A stretch of 34,373 nucleotides of DNA from an uncultured Bacteroidota bacterium (GCA_902510415.1 CABXBH010000001.1:73596-107968); one strand, 5' to 3'. Shown: positions 7,624-16,554, numbered from the stretch's first letter. Notes: generated by a model not told the origin, from the sequence alone. Translations and numbers: made by a program.

Positions 7624-8010
7624 ATGTCTAGACTTTTACTTATATTTCTCTTTTTAACAATCTCTTGCAATTTTCTTACTCCGGAAATAAATTTTATTTC
7701 TAGTTCTGATCTAAATGAACTTGAAGAAGCTGAGTATATTCTAATAGATGTTAGAACAACTGATGAGTACGAATCTGGATTTATTCAAAATGCTATAAAT
7801 ATTGATTATTATTCGGAAATGTTTAATTCAGATATTCTGTCATTTGAAAAAGATTCTAAAATTATCCTCTATTGTAGAACAAATAATAGAAGTGCCAAAA
7901 GTGCAAATTTGTTATTGGATAATGGTTATCGAGATATCAGCGTAATTGAGGGTGGAATTACTTCTTGGGTTAAGAGTGGTAACGATGTTGAATATTCTAT
8001 TAAAGATTAA
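7624..8010 (+). CDS. Rhodanese-like lipoprotein
   Basis: A 128-residue rhodanese domain preceded by a lipoprotein signal (MSRLLLIFLFLTISC, Cys15). The IDVRTTDEYESGF motif and the loop CRTNNRS with candidate catalytic Cys84 are intact. The lipid anchor would put this domain in the periplasm, in contrast to the cytoplasmic rhodanese encoded 4 bases upstream. With the TlpA-like protein it may handle periplasmic persulfides or disulfides; that is inference. The stop is shared with the convergent nucleotidyltransferase gene in TTAA at 8007-8010. Confidence 0.88.
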   Translation: MSRLLLIFLFLTISCNFLTPEINFISSSDLNELEEAEYILIDVRTTDEYESGFIQNAINIDYYSEMFNSDILSFEKDSKIILYCRTNNRSAKSANLLLDNGYRDISVIEGGITSWVKSGNDVEYSIKD

Positions 8011-8894
8011 TTGTTCCAGAGTGGTGTAGGATAAATACCATTCTCACTGTATAGCTTTAATTTTTCAACACTGTTTTCTTTGTCTTCTTTATAAGTAATT
8101 CCAAACCATTCTGAATTCGAATCAACAACATCAATGGTTATTATTTCTTCAGATAGAAGTTTTTGTGCTGCAAATGGGAGATAAATTTCACTTTTCACGA
8201 TATCATTTAAATTTTCCATTTCCTCCCTTATATAATTCTCAAGGTGATTTAAGAAATTAGCTCTACAGAGCCAAAAATTCATTGAAACAAAATCGTTTTC
8301 ACTTAAAATGTTTCCGCTGTCGTAGTCTTTAATAATTTCCCCTGACTCTTGTATTTTTAAATGCTCATTTATTGAGATTAGTTTTCCGTTAGACACTTTA
8401 CATACTCCTCTAGATACAGAGCCAAATTTGGAGAGAGTATTTTTTAATTTGTAACTAACTAAGCCGTAATTATTTTGATCAACAGAGTTCTTAAGGAACT
8501 TAGCTGCATTTTTAAACGCTTCTGAACCATAATAGTCATCGGCATTTATTATTGCAAAATCAGTGCTTATATAATCTTTTGCACACCAGACAGCATGAGC
8601 AGTACCCCATGGCTTTTCTCTTTTTGTATTTGCAATCATTCCTTTGGGTAGATTGTGAGTCTCTTGTACTACTACATCAATTTTTATTGAATTATCAATT
8701 TTAGCCCTTAAGTATTCAAATAAGAAATCTTTATTTTCTTTTTTTGTTATTAAAACAATATGATTAAATCCACTTTGAATCGCATCATAAATGCTAAATT
8801 CCATTAAAAATTCATTTCTCGGACCTAATTCATCAAACTGCTTTAGTTTTCCATATCTACTACCACTACCTGCTGCCATTATCAGTAATACCAT
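8007..8894 (-). CDS. NTP transferase (sugar-nucleotidyltransferase fold)
   Basis: A 295-residue nucleotidyltransferase with the GT-A-like fold used by sugar-1-phosphate and choline-phosphate nucleotidyltransferases. The N-terminal LIMAAGSGSRYGKLKQ is the nucleotide-binding G-x-G-x-R loop, and IINADDYYG near residue 116 is the metal-binding Asp motif. The segment TKREKPWGTAHAVWCAKD matches the family GTA motif. The substrate is not clear; MurNAc-1-phosphate, hexose-1-phosphate or choline phosphate types are all possible. It begins 3 bases after the stop of the HprK-like kinase gene on the same strand, so the two are almost surely translated from one message and may act in one pathway: kinase first, nucleotidyl transfer second. 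Confidence 0.85.
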   Translation of the reverse strand: MVLLIMAAGSGSRYGKLKQFDELGPRNEFLMEFSIYDAIQSGFNHIVLITKKENKDFLFEYLRAKIDNSIKIDVVVQETHNLPKGMIANTKREKPWGTAHAVWCAKDYISTDFAIINADDYYGSEAFKNAAKFLKNSVDQNNYGLVSYKLKNTLSKFGSVSRGVCKVSNGKLISINEHLKIQESGEIIKDYDSGNILSENDFVSMNFWLCRANFLNHLENYIREEMENLNDIVKSEIYLPFAAQKLLSEEIITIDVVDSNSEWFGITYKEDKENSVEKLKLYSENGIYPTPLWNN

Positions 8895-8897
8895 AAT

Positions 8898-10016
8898 CTA
8901 GAATATATTATTTATTAATTTTACAACCTCCTCGTTATCGCTGTAGGTTAAATCATAAAACATGCTTTTTTTGACCCAGTTAATAAAAGCTATAGAGTGA
9001 TTTCTGTCCTTAGAAATCCATGCATCTGGTAAAATTCTTTGTAAAGCAATTCCTTTGTTAATCAATTTAATTTCATTTTTAAAATTCTTGCCAAATTTAA
9101 CATTAATTACTTTATTACATTTAACAGATAATCTTAAATTATTTTGGTCATTGTTAGGAAGATATTTTACATTTCCTTTTATTTCATTAATATAATATTC
9201 TTTTAATTTACTAAATGATTTAAAAAGGGTTTGTGCAGTTGGATAAAAACCTTCTTTTATAGAAATTGCTGAAGGAAAATGATAATGGAAACCTTTATTA
9301 TTCATTGGGCTAAAATCATCGGCTACTAGAGAAAAATTATTAGCCATTAAAATTGTACTTAGTGAACTTTTTCCGTTTCCAGATTCACCTGTTAGCATTA
9401 CAGAATTATAGTCATAGGATAATGTTGAGCCATGAAAAACTGCTGACCAATCTTTATCCTCCATATTATGAAAAAAAGAGGTTAGCTCCATAGAAATTTT
9501 ACCCTGTAATTCATGCATTTTAGAAAGTCCCCACCCTCCTAAAAATAAATCCTCTTTAAATAAATATATCTTTTTATTTTTTTCAAAAATCTTAAATGTT
9601 ATGTTTTCCTTTTCTTGGGTCTTTAGATGAATAAACTTAGGATCTATAAGATTTCTTAAATTTTCATTTTCATATAAAATCTTTACAACTCTATTATTGA
9701 ATTTAAATGAGCTTTGACATTTTAAAAAGCCATTATTTATATCAATTTTTTTATTTTCTTCCTCTTTTTTTTCAGTATTACATTCTAATATCAGATTTTC
9801 TAAATCCTTATTTATATCCTTGAGCTTTGAAGAATTAATTCGATGTTCTCTTATAAAATCCTTATTTATAGGGTATAGTGAAGGTTTTAATTTATTTAAT
9901 AACAAAATATTGATCGTATCATTGAGTACAATATATTTATTTGATTTTTCAAACCATATAATATTGGTGTTTGAATCAATTTTTTCTGAAATAAAGTAGG
10001 TGAAATCAGAATTCAT
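8898..10016 (-). CDS. HprK-like P-loop kinase with extra N-terminal domain
   Basis: A 372-residue protein whose C-terminal half resembles HPr kinase/PEP-carboxykinase-type P-loop enzymes. VFHGSTL has the candidate catalytic His near residue 195, followed by the Walker A loop GESGNGKSS at about 210-218 and LVADDFSPM with paired Asp near 233-234. These match the spacing of HPr kinase. The first ~80 residues (NKYIVLNDTINILLL) vaguely recall PqqD-like domains, which is a weak inference. I see no HPr or PTS genes nearby. HprK-like proteins outside the PTS are known to phosphorylate small molecules such as serine or lasso peptides. The ATG at 10016 is preferred over a TTG at 10022. It directly precedes the nucleotidyltransferase gene. 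Confidence 0.75.
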   Translation of the reverse strand: MNSDFTYFISEKIDSNTNIIWFEKSNKYIVLNDTINILLLNKLKPSLYPINKDFIREHRINSSKLKDINKDLENLILECNTEKKEEENKKIDINNGFLKCQSSFKFNNRVVKILYENENLRNLIDPKFIHLKTQEKENITFKIFEKNKKIYLFKEDLFLGGWGLSKMHELQGKISMELTSFFHNMEDKDWSAVFHGSTLSYDYNSVMLTGESGNGKSSLSTILMANNFSLVADDFSPMNNKGFHYHFPSAISIKEGFYPTAQTLFKSFSKLKEYYINEIKGNVKYLPNNDQNNLRLSVKCNKVINVKFGKNFKNEIKLINKGIALQRILPDAWISKDRNHSIAFINWVKKSMFYDLTYSDNEEVVKLINNIF

Positions 10017-10036
10017 ACTCAATAGATTTTAGATAT

Positions 10037-10064
10037 AAAAAAACCCTCACTAGGAGGGTTTTTT
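10037..10064 (-). terminator. Bidirectional intrinsic terminator after the 64-residue gene
   Basis: AAAAAACCCTC (10038-10048) and GAGGGTTTTTT (10054-10064) form an 11-base-pair stem around ACTAG. Read on the minus strand the stem ends in a T run, so it terminates the 64-residue gene (which stops at 10085) before the HprK-like gene. The T tract on the plus side makes it potentially bidirectional. It implies the kinase gene has its own promoter or depends on read-through. Confidence 0.85.
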
Positions 10065-10084
10065 ATAATAATATTAAATACTTA

Positions 10085-10279
10085 TTACTTCCCTTTACAG
10101 AAAGGAAGTCCAGTTTTTGTATTTTCAACTACAGTTTTACCTGCAGGAAGATCACAAGCGCCATCTCCAGCTACTTTAGCAAAATAATAAATAGTTTGGT
10201 TTCTTCCTCCTTTTAATACTACGTCTTTTGAGTGAAGGAAGTAAGTTTTTCCTTTACTATTGGTGTGTGAATAACCCAT
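10085..10279 (-). CDS. Conserved small protein, 64 residues
   Basis: A 64-residue, basic protein without signal peptide or membrane segment. It has the look of a conserved small family I have met in bacteria, with the pattern SKGKTYFLHSKDVVLKGG, QTIYYFAK, LPAGKTVVENTKTGLPFCKGK. Two cysteines are present (residues ~47 and ~61). No function is known to me; the aromatic and glycine pattern suggests a compact beta fold. It stands alone: a 155-base gap precedes it, containing a TATATTTA (10309-10316, minus strand) that resembles a -7 element, and a strong terminator follows it. This single-gene arrangement suggests a well-expressed independent unit rather than part of the kinase operon. Confidence 0.8.
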   Translation of the reverse strand: MGYSHTNSKGKTYFLHSKDVVLKGGRNQTIYYFAKVAGDGACDLPAGKTVVENTKTGLPFCKGK

Positions 10280-10434
10280 ATCTTTTTAGTTTTTAAATTA
10301 TTAATGCTTAAATATAGGATATTTTTTTTCAAAAAAGAAGATTTTAACCATATAAATCTCAATTTTATTAACAATTTTAATTTAATGCTTATTTTTTTGC
10401 TACTCTGTTGGAGATTTTTGAATATTAAATCAAA

Positions 10435-11472
10435 CTAATTTTTTTCTAAATTAAAAAAACTGTTTACTCGATTTTTTGCATTCTCAGAGATATCTTTCCA
10501 AAATATATTTATATCACCAAAGTGATAATTTCTTATAAGTTTAAGTATGATATTACCTTTTATTCCTCTTGGAACGGAAGACCATAATAACCCATCATAA
10601 ATCTCAATACTTACTGATTTAGGGTAAATATTTTTATCATAAAATAATAACCCTTTATGTTCTTCAATTGGTGCTACTCTTGAAATATTCCATCTAATCG
10701 GGTTTGTGACAAATTGGTTTTTATTCCACGAGAAGTGTGCAGGATGTTTACCTTCTTTGGGTTTTCTGTTTTTTCTAAAAGTATTCCAAGATAGATATCC
10801 CTTAATGTCATTTGGATCTTTCATTGGATGAATTGTTTCAAATTCATTAATATCTACTCTAGTACCAGGTAAATAGGCTGCAACTAATTGATTTTGTAGT
10901 TCTTTTCCATCAAAAAATTCTTTTAACAATAGTTTGCAATGATAAGCGCCTTGACTATGTCCTGCAATAATAATTGGTCTTCCATCATTTAAGTTTTGTA
11001 AATAAAATATAAATGCTTTTCGAATATCATCATATGCAATTTCTCCTGCTTTTTTACCACCGCTAGAAGTATATGGTTCATAAAATGACCTATAATGAAC
11101 TTGACGATATAAAGGACTATATATTTTACCTGCATTTGCCCAGGCTGAAGCTTGAAATTTAATAGCTACGTTCTTAACCATATTGTTTTGATATACATCA
11201 TTAATATCTGAATTCCATGAATCATTTTTATTATCAGTAAGAAGGGTTGGGTATATATAAAATACATCAGCTTTGAGTTTATCTTTGCTTGTATTATAAA
11301 AAACATCAATAATAGAATCAGCTTTGTTAGGATGTGCAGCCCAACTATTTAGATTACTGTAATCAGGAACTTTAGGTATTTCAGAAACTTTAAATTCTTT
11401 TGTTGCATATTTTGTTTTGCAGCCTAATAGAGATAAACTTAATAATAATACAATTAACCTTAATGCATTCAT
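10435..11472 (-). CDS. DUF3089 alpha/beta-hydrolase lipoprotein
   Basis: A 345-residue protein with a lipoprotein signal (MNALRLIVLLLSLSLLGC, Cys18) and the DUF3089 core. The nucleophile elbow GHSQG places the candidate catalytic Ser near residue 173, preceded by IIIA and followed by a helix, as in lipases and esterases. ADVFYIYPTLL and the WANAGKIYSPLYRQ segment are typical for the family. The natural substrate is unknown. The lipid Cys is followed by KTKYATK, without the acidic surface-export signal, so a periplasmic location is likely. The start at 11472 is chosen because it begins the signal peptide; an ATG at 11502 would add ten unneeded residues. It is divergent from the CotH gene. Confidence 0.82.
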   Translation of the reverse strand: MNALRLIVLLLSLSLLGCKTKYATKEFKVSEIPKVPDYSNLNSWAAHPNKADSIIDVFYNTSKDKLKADVFYIYPTLLTDNKNDSWNSDINDVYQNNMVKNVAIKFQASAWANAGKIYSPLYRQVHYRSFYEPYTSSGGKKAGEIAYDDIRKAFIFYLQNLNDGRPIIIAGHSQGAYHCKLLLKEFFDGKELQNQLVAAYLPGTRVDINEFETIHPMKDPNDIKGYLSWNTFRKNRKPKEGKHPAHFSWNKNQFVTNPIRWNISRVAPIEEHKGLLFYDKNIYPKSVSIEIYDGLLWSSVPRGIKGNIILKLIRNYHFGDINIFWKDISENAKNRVNSFFNLEKN

Positions 11473-11532
11473 AACTATGTTTGAAATAGTAATATTAATC
11501 AATATAATCTATACACTTTTAATCAATAGATT

Positions 11533-11540
11533 TATATTTG
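11533..11540 (+). promoter_or_regulatory. Candidate -7 element for the CotH gene
   Basis: TATATTTG matches TAnnTTTG exactly and lies 28 bases before the ATG at 11569, in the 96-base divergent gap with the DUF3089 gene. No TTG is present at the -33 distance. Confidence 0.4.
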
Positions 11541-11568
11541 CATTTTAAGTGACAATAATTGTACCACG

Positions 11569-14500
11569 ATGCTGTTGAGGATTTTTTTATTTTTTCTTCT
11601 AATATTTAATTTTTCTTATTCACAGTCTATAAGAATTAATGAGGTAGTTGCATCTAATTCTATTTTTTTAGATGAGGATGGCGATACCCCTGATTGGATT
11701 GAGTTATATAATTATGGCTCAGACGAAATATCTCTTAATAATTGGAGTTTGACAGATATTTTAGACGATAATAATCCATGGGCATTTCCTGATATTACAA
11801 TTGATGCAGATGAATATCTGTTAATATGGGCATCAGATAAGGATAGGTCTGGTATTACGTACGCAAGAACTTTAATAAATGAAGGCGATTCGTTTAGATA
11901 TGAAATTCCAAATCAGAACACTGATGAAAATTGGATGAGTTCAAATTTTGATGATGACGAATGGAGTAGTGGTGTTTCTGGTTTTGGTTATGCTGATGGT
12001 GATGACAATACCTATATCGCTGCAGGTACAATAGCTGTTTATCTAAGAAAACCATTTTCTGTTCAAGATGTCTCAGAAATAAGTTCTTTAATTTTAGATG
12101 TCGATTATGATGATGGATTTGTTGCATATATAAATGGAGTTGAAGTAGCAAGAGCAAATATTAATGGAACTCCACCAACCTATAATACAACAACACAAAT
12201 TGATCACGAGGCTCAAATATACACTGGAGGAAATCCAGATAGATTTTCAATTGATAATTTCCAAGACATACTGATTAATGGTGATAATATTTTTAGTATT
12301 CAGGTTCATAATATCTCGAACAACTCATCTGATATGACGATAATTCCTTTTCTTTCAGCTATATACGAGAACGAAACAGATGAAGGGGTAAATCCTCCAG
12401 AAATTCTGGGATTGCAAAGTGAATCATTTCTTCATACAGATTTCAAATTATCTTCTTCTGGAGAATCTATCTATTTAAATGATGCATTAGGAAATCTTGT
12501 TGATTCAATCATTTTTGGTGCACTTCCGTCAAATATTTCCTATGGAGTTTCTTTTGAAGATGAGGTTTATGTTGCATATCAAGATCCTACTCCAGGCGAA
12601 GAAAATGACACTTTCGAATATTCAGGTGTCCTAGGTGTGCCACTAACTTTCTCACACGATGGAGGAAGTATCACTGGTTCTATTAGTCTTGAAATTATTG
12701 GGGATGGTAACGAGGATGAAATTAGATATACAACAGATTTTACCGAACCTGATGAAAACTCAAATTTATATACAAGTCCATTAACAATTGATGAAACTTC
12801 TATAGTTAGAGCTAAAGCATTTAAAGAAGAATACATATCGCTACATTCCAATACAAGAAACTATTTTTTTGAAATTGACAGCGAACATCCAATAATTCAT
12901 CTTGTTTCTGATGAATATAATTTATTTGACTATAATTATGGTATATATTCATATGGTCCTGAAGATTACGGAGGATATCCATATTTTGGAGCAAATTTTT
13001 GGGAGGATTGGGAAAGGCCTGTTCATATTTCATATTATGTTGATAATTCACTAGAGTTTAGTGCTAATGCAGGTATAAAAATCGCTGGAGCTTATAGTAG
13101 AGGATGGGATCAAAAATCACTTGCTCTATTTGCAAGAGGCGAGTATGGTGTTGGAGAATTTCAATATCCTTTCTTTGATAATGTTGATTATGATTCTTTT
13201 GAATCTTTAGTTTTAAGAAACTCTGGAAATGATTGGATGAGAACAAATATGAGAGACGCTGCAATAACAAGTTTAATGGAGGGTTCCCATATTGATTATC
13301 AAAGTTTTAAAACAGTTTCATCATATATCAATAAAGAATATTGGGGGTTATATAATTTGAGAGAAAAAGTCAGTGAAAATATGCTTGCATCAAAACATGA
13401 TGTTAATCCTAATGATATAACCATGTTAGAGTTTGACGGAGAAGTTGTTGACGGAGATAATCAAGAATACTTAGAATTAAGACAGTTTATACAGGAAAAT
13501 GATTTATCGCAAGATGAAAATTATAATTATGTAATTAGTCAAATTGATATCGAAAATTTTATGGAGTATCATGCTGCTCAAATCTATATGGATAATCGTG
13601 ATTATCCTGGGAATAATATAAAATATTGGAAGATTCCGGGTGGTAAATGGAGATGGGTATTATATGATACCGATTTTGGTTTTGCTGGTCAATGGTGGTC
13701 AGATTGGGACCAGGATTATGCTTATTTTTTTGATACTTTAGATTTTGTTCTTTCGGGAAATCAAACGACTTGGGCTAATCCGCCTTGGGCTACACTTTTT
13801 CTTCGAAAACTAGTAGAAAATAATGAGTTTAGAAATAAGTTCATAAATCGCTATGCAGATGAAATGAACACTAGATATCTGCCTACTAATGTAACTTCTC
13901 ATTTTATTGATGTATATGAAAACATGTATGATGAAATGGAAAATCATATTGAGAGATGGACTGAAAGTGAGCCATGGGTTTCTGAAGAGTCTGTTTATCA
14001 ATTTGTAGATAATATGAATAATTTTGCAGCAAATAGACAACCAGAAGCTAAATTTCATATTTTAAATCAGTTTGATCTTGATTCTTATCACGAGATAGTA
14101 TTATTTAATGAAACTCCTGAATTGGGATATGTAATATTAAATAACAATTTAAAAATTCAAGATGATGAATGGAGTGGAGATTATTTCGAGGATGTTCCAA
14201 TTATTTTGAAAGCTATCCCTGAATCAGGATATGAATTTTCACACTGGAGTGGTGTTGTTAATTCAACAGATTCAGAGATTGAAATTAATATTACTGAAAA
14301 TTCAGAGATTGAAGCTCACTTCATAAATAGTTCTGGTTTGAATTTAGTTATAAATGAAATAAATTATAAGTCTTCAGATAATTTTAATCCTGGAGATTGG
14401 GTTGAGCTGTATAATCCAAATCAAGATGATATCAATATTACAGGATGGATTTTAAAGGATAATAACGACTCAAATGAATTTATTTTTCCTGAAGATACAT

Positions 14501-15093
14501 ATATAGATGGCAATGATTATTTAGTAATTGTCCGCAATTCAGATGATTTTTCGGAACTCTATCCAGATATTGATTCTTTTGTTGGTGAATTTGATTTTGG
14601 GCTTTCTGCTTCGGGAGATGCGGTAAGATTATTTGATTCTGATTTAATTTTACATGATGAGGTTTATTATGAGTCAACATCTCCGTGGCCACCATTATCT
14701 AATGGAGATGGTTATACATTGGAGCTAATTGACCCATCCTATGATAATTCCATTCCAACCAGTTGGAGTAATATAAACTATCATGGAAGTCCAGACGCTA
14801 TAAATTCTGCTACAGCATCAGTTAATGAAGAAGATTTATTATTTACAAGGGTCTATCCAAACCCTTTTGTTGAAAGTTTATATATATTATTAGATTTGGA
14901 AACAAGTGATTTTGTAACCATTAATATATTTGACCTAAAAGGTTCACTTGTTGATAATATTCATTCAGGAATATTAAATTCTGGTATGCAAAGAATTAAT
15001 AAAAATTTAGAAAAATTAACTCAAGGAATATATATTCTTAAAATTAAGACAAGGTCTGGTATTACTCAAACAGAAAAAATTATCAAGTTTTAA
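11569..15093 (+). CDS. Multidomain CotH-kinase protein with lamin-tail domains and T9SS sorting domain
   Basis: A 1174-residue exported protein. Order: signal peptide 1-18; lamin-tail domain ~20-110 (RINEVVASNS...DWIELYNYG); a galactose-binding-like sandwich ~110-265; a chitobiase C-terminal-like beta domain ~354-434; a CotH kinase domain ~440-780, with SYINKEYWGLYNLREKV and, at 677-705, NIKYWKIPGG and WRWVLYDTDFGF; an InlB-type repeat ~880-917 (YEFSHWSG); a second lamin-tail domain ~924-1030; and a T9SS sorting domain ~1090-1174. CotH of Bacillus spores phosphorylates proteins with an atypical kinase fold, so this may phosphorylate extracellular proteins, or use its modules to bind surfaces. 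The gene converges on GH125 with shared TTAA stops. Domain calls are by eye; substrate unknown. Confidence 0.85.
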   Translation: MLLRIFLFFLLIFNFSYSQSIRINEVVASNSIFLDEDGDTPDWIELYNYGSDEISLNNWSLTDILDDNNPWAFPDITIDADEYLLIWASDKDRSGITYARTLINEGDSFRYEIPNQNTDENWMSSNFDDDEWSSGVSGFGYADGDDNTYIAAGTIAVYLRKPFSVQDVSEISSLILDVDYDDGFVAYINGVEVARANINGTPPTYNTTTQIDHEAQIYTGGNPDRFSIDNFQDILINGDNIFSIQVHNISNNSSDMTIIPFLSAIYENETDEGVNPPEILGLQSESFLHTDFKLSSSGESIYLNDALGNLVDSIIFGALPSNISYGVSFEDEVYVAYQDPTPGEENDTFEYSGVLGVPLTFSHDGGSITGSISLEIIGDGNEDEIRYTTDFTEPDENSNLYTSPLTIDETSIVRAKAFKEEYISLHSNTRNYFFEIDSEHPIIHLVSDEYNLFDYNYGIYSYGPEDYGGYPYFGANFWEDWERPVHISYYVDNSLEFSANAGIKIAGAYSRGWDQKSLALFARGEYGVGEFQYPFFDNVDYDSFESLVLRNSGNDWMRTNMRDAAITSLMEGSHIDYQSFKTVSSYINKEYWGLYNLREKVSENMLASKHDVNPNDITMLEFDGEVVDGDNQEYLELRQFIQENDLSQDENYNYVISQIDIENFMEYHAAQIYMDNRDYPGNNIKYWKIPGGKWRWVLYDTDFGFAGQWWSDWDQDYAYFFDTLDFVLSGNQTTWANPPWATLFLRKLVENNEFRNKFINRYADEMNTRYLPTNVTSHFIDVYENMYDEMENHIERWTESEPWVSEESVYQFVDNMNNFAANRQPEAKFHILNQFDLDSYHEIVLFNETPELGYVILNNNLKIQDDEWSGDYFEDVPIILKAIPESGYEFSHWSGVVNSTDSEIEINITENSEIEAHFINSSGLNLVINEINYKSSDNFNPGDWVELYNPNQDDINITGWILKDNNDSNEFIFPEDTYIDGNDYLVIVRNSDDFSELYPDIDSFVGEFDFGLSASGDAVRLFDSDLILHDEVYYESTSPWPPLSNGDGYTLELIDPSYDNSIPTSWSNINYHGSPDAINSATASVNEEDLLFTRVYPNPFVESLYILLDLETSDFVTINIFDLKGSLVDNIHSGILNSGMQRINKNLEKLTQGIYILKIKTRSGITQTEKIIKF

Positions 15094-16529
15094 ATTGAAT
15101 AATTAAACTTCAATAAATGAGGTCTTTCATCTTGAATTTTAATTATCAACTCGCCAAAAAGAGTATTTGCCCATGCAAACCATGTTCTAAAGTAATTATT
15201 TGGATTATCCTTGTCAAAAGCCTCATGCATAAATCCTGTTCCTGCATGAGTATTAACAAGCATCTTTAAACATTTTTTTATTTCATCATCATCTTTGCTT
15301 GTCATAGCTCTTAAAATAATTCCCATAGGCCATATTTTATCTTTTCCAGTATGTGGACTTGCTTGGCCTTCAGCTGCTTTTCCCTTAAGGAAATAAGGGT
15401 TGTTATTACTTAGTAAAAATTTTCTAGTATTTATATATGTTTGATCTTCTTCAAATTTTGAATCTAAGTACGCTAATGACATTAATGAAGGAACATTTGC
15501 ATCATCCATATATAAATTATTTCCAAAACCGTCAATTTCGTAAGAATAAATTTTTCCAAAATCGAGATGTTCCTTAATAGCATATTTTTTAACTGCATTA
15601 TCAATTTCTATTGACATTATTAAGCATTTTTCTGAAAAAGAATTGTCAATTTTTTGTTTGAGATATATTTCAGATAATTGATTCATTGAAATTGACGCAA
15701 AAATATTTGATGGAATTAAAAATGGATACATGGTAGCATCATCAGATGGTCTAAACATTGAACAAATTAAACCGTTAGGTTTAAACGGTCTTCCAGTACC
15801 TGAGAATAAAGGTGCATCTACCATTGCAGTACCATTTCTAATAAATATATATGGTGATTTACCGTCTTTTCTTTGTTCGGTTAAAAAAGTATCATATATA
15901 AGTTTTGTAGACTTAATCCAATTTTCATCAAAAATTGAATCATCTTTAGTCAATTTGTAATAATTATAACTTAATCTGATTACATAACAAAGAGAATCAA
16001 TTTCCCATTTTTGTTCGTGTACTCCTGCAATTGGTGTGGGTATGTCTTTGTTGTGAGCTGAAACCTTTGTAAGGTCTTTGTAAAAAGAGTTTGCATATGA
16101 GTCTCTGATAACACATTTAGCCTGTCTATTAATTAACCCTTTTATTAAATTTTTAATTTTTTCATCTTTTGTAACAAGAGGTAGGTAGGGCCAAACTTGT
16201 GCAGTTGAGTCTCTTAGCCACATAGCATCAATATCACCTGTTATGATGAATGTATCAGGTTTGCCGTTAATAACCTCATAATCAACAGTTGTGTCAAGGG
16301 TATTAGGGTAGCAATTTTCAAAAATCCAAGATAATTGAGGGTCACTTATTTTGGATTTGATAAATTTTATTGTTTCCTCAACTGCTAAACTAGTGAAGGT
16401 TCTATCATTAGTATTAGGTCTGTTTGTAATGTATCCATCAATATTATTTTCTACTTGACCAAGTAATCTATAACTAGTTAATCCAATTCCAGCTAAACTT
16501 GCATTTTTTAAAAATTTTCTTCTTTTCAT
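15090..16529 (-). CDS. GH125 exo-alpha-1,6-mannosidase
   Basis: A 479-residue glycoside hydrolase of family 125, metal-independent inverting exo-alpha-1,6-mannosidases. Hallmarks seen are the GDIDAMWLRDS segment at ~98-108, QAKCVIRDSYANSFYKD, and near the end THAGTGFMHEAF with FRTWFAWANTLFGELI. The N-terminus MKRRKFLKNASLAGIGLTSY is a signal sequence with an RRKFLK start that could be read as a Tat signal, so export to the periplasm is expected. The ATG at 16529 begins this signal; one at 16538 would add three residues. It sits beside the SusC/SusD operon and points to a mannose-containing substrate such as alpha-mannan or glycoprotein glycans. Confidence 0.92.
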   Translation of the reverse strand: MKRRKFLKNASLAGIGLTSYRLLGQVENNIDGYITNRPNTNDRTFTSLAVEETIKFIKSKISDPQLSWIFENCYPNTLDTTVDYEVINGKPDTFIITGDIDAMWLRDSTAQVWPYLPLVTKDEKIKNLIKGLINRQAKCVIRDSYANSFYKDLTKVSAHNKDIPTPIAGVHEQKWEIDSLCYVIRLSYNYYKLTKDDSIFDENWIKSTKLIYDTFLTEQRKDGKSPYIFIRNGTAMVDAPLFSGTGRPFKPNGLICSMFRPSDDATMYPFLIPSNIFASISMNQLSEIYLKQKIDNSFSEKCLIMSIEIDNAVKKYAIKEHLDFGKIYSYEIDGFGNNLYMDDANVPSLMSLAYLDSKFEEDQTYINTRKFLLSNNNPYFLKGKAAEGQASPHTGKDKIWPMGIILRAMTSKDDDEIKKCLKMLVNTHAGTGFMHEAFDKDNPNNYFRTWFAWANTLFGELIIKIQDERPHLLKFNYSI

Positions 16530-16554
16530 AAAATTCATCTTTTTTAAATTTAAT

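Noticed and set aside
10280-10434. Small RNA or hidden gene between the 64-residue gene and the DUF3089 gene
   Set aside because: The 155-base gap is A+T-rich with only a TATATTTA-like element and a weak CTC/GAG inverted pair; no coding frame or stable fold is evident.
14270-14313. Short direct repeat ATTCAGAGATTGAA at 14270 and 14300
   Set aside because: The 30-base spacing keeps frame inside the InlB-type domain, and it is explained by repeated strand residues (SEIE) rather than a mobile or regulatory repeat.
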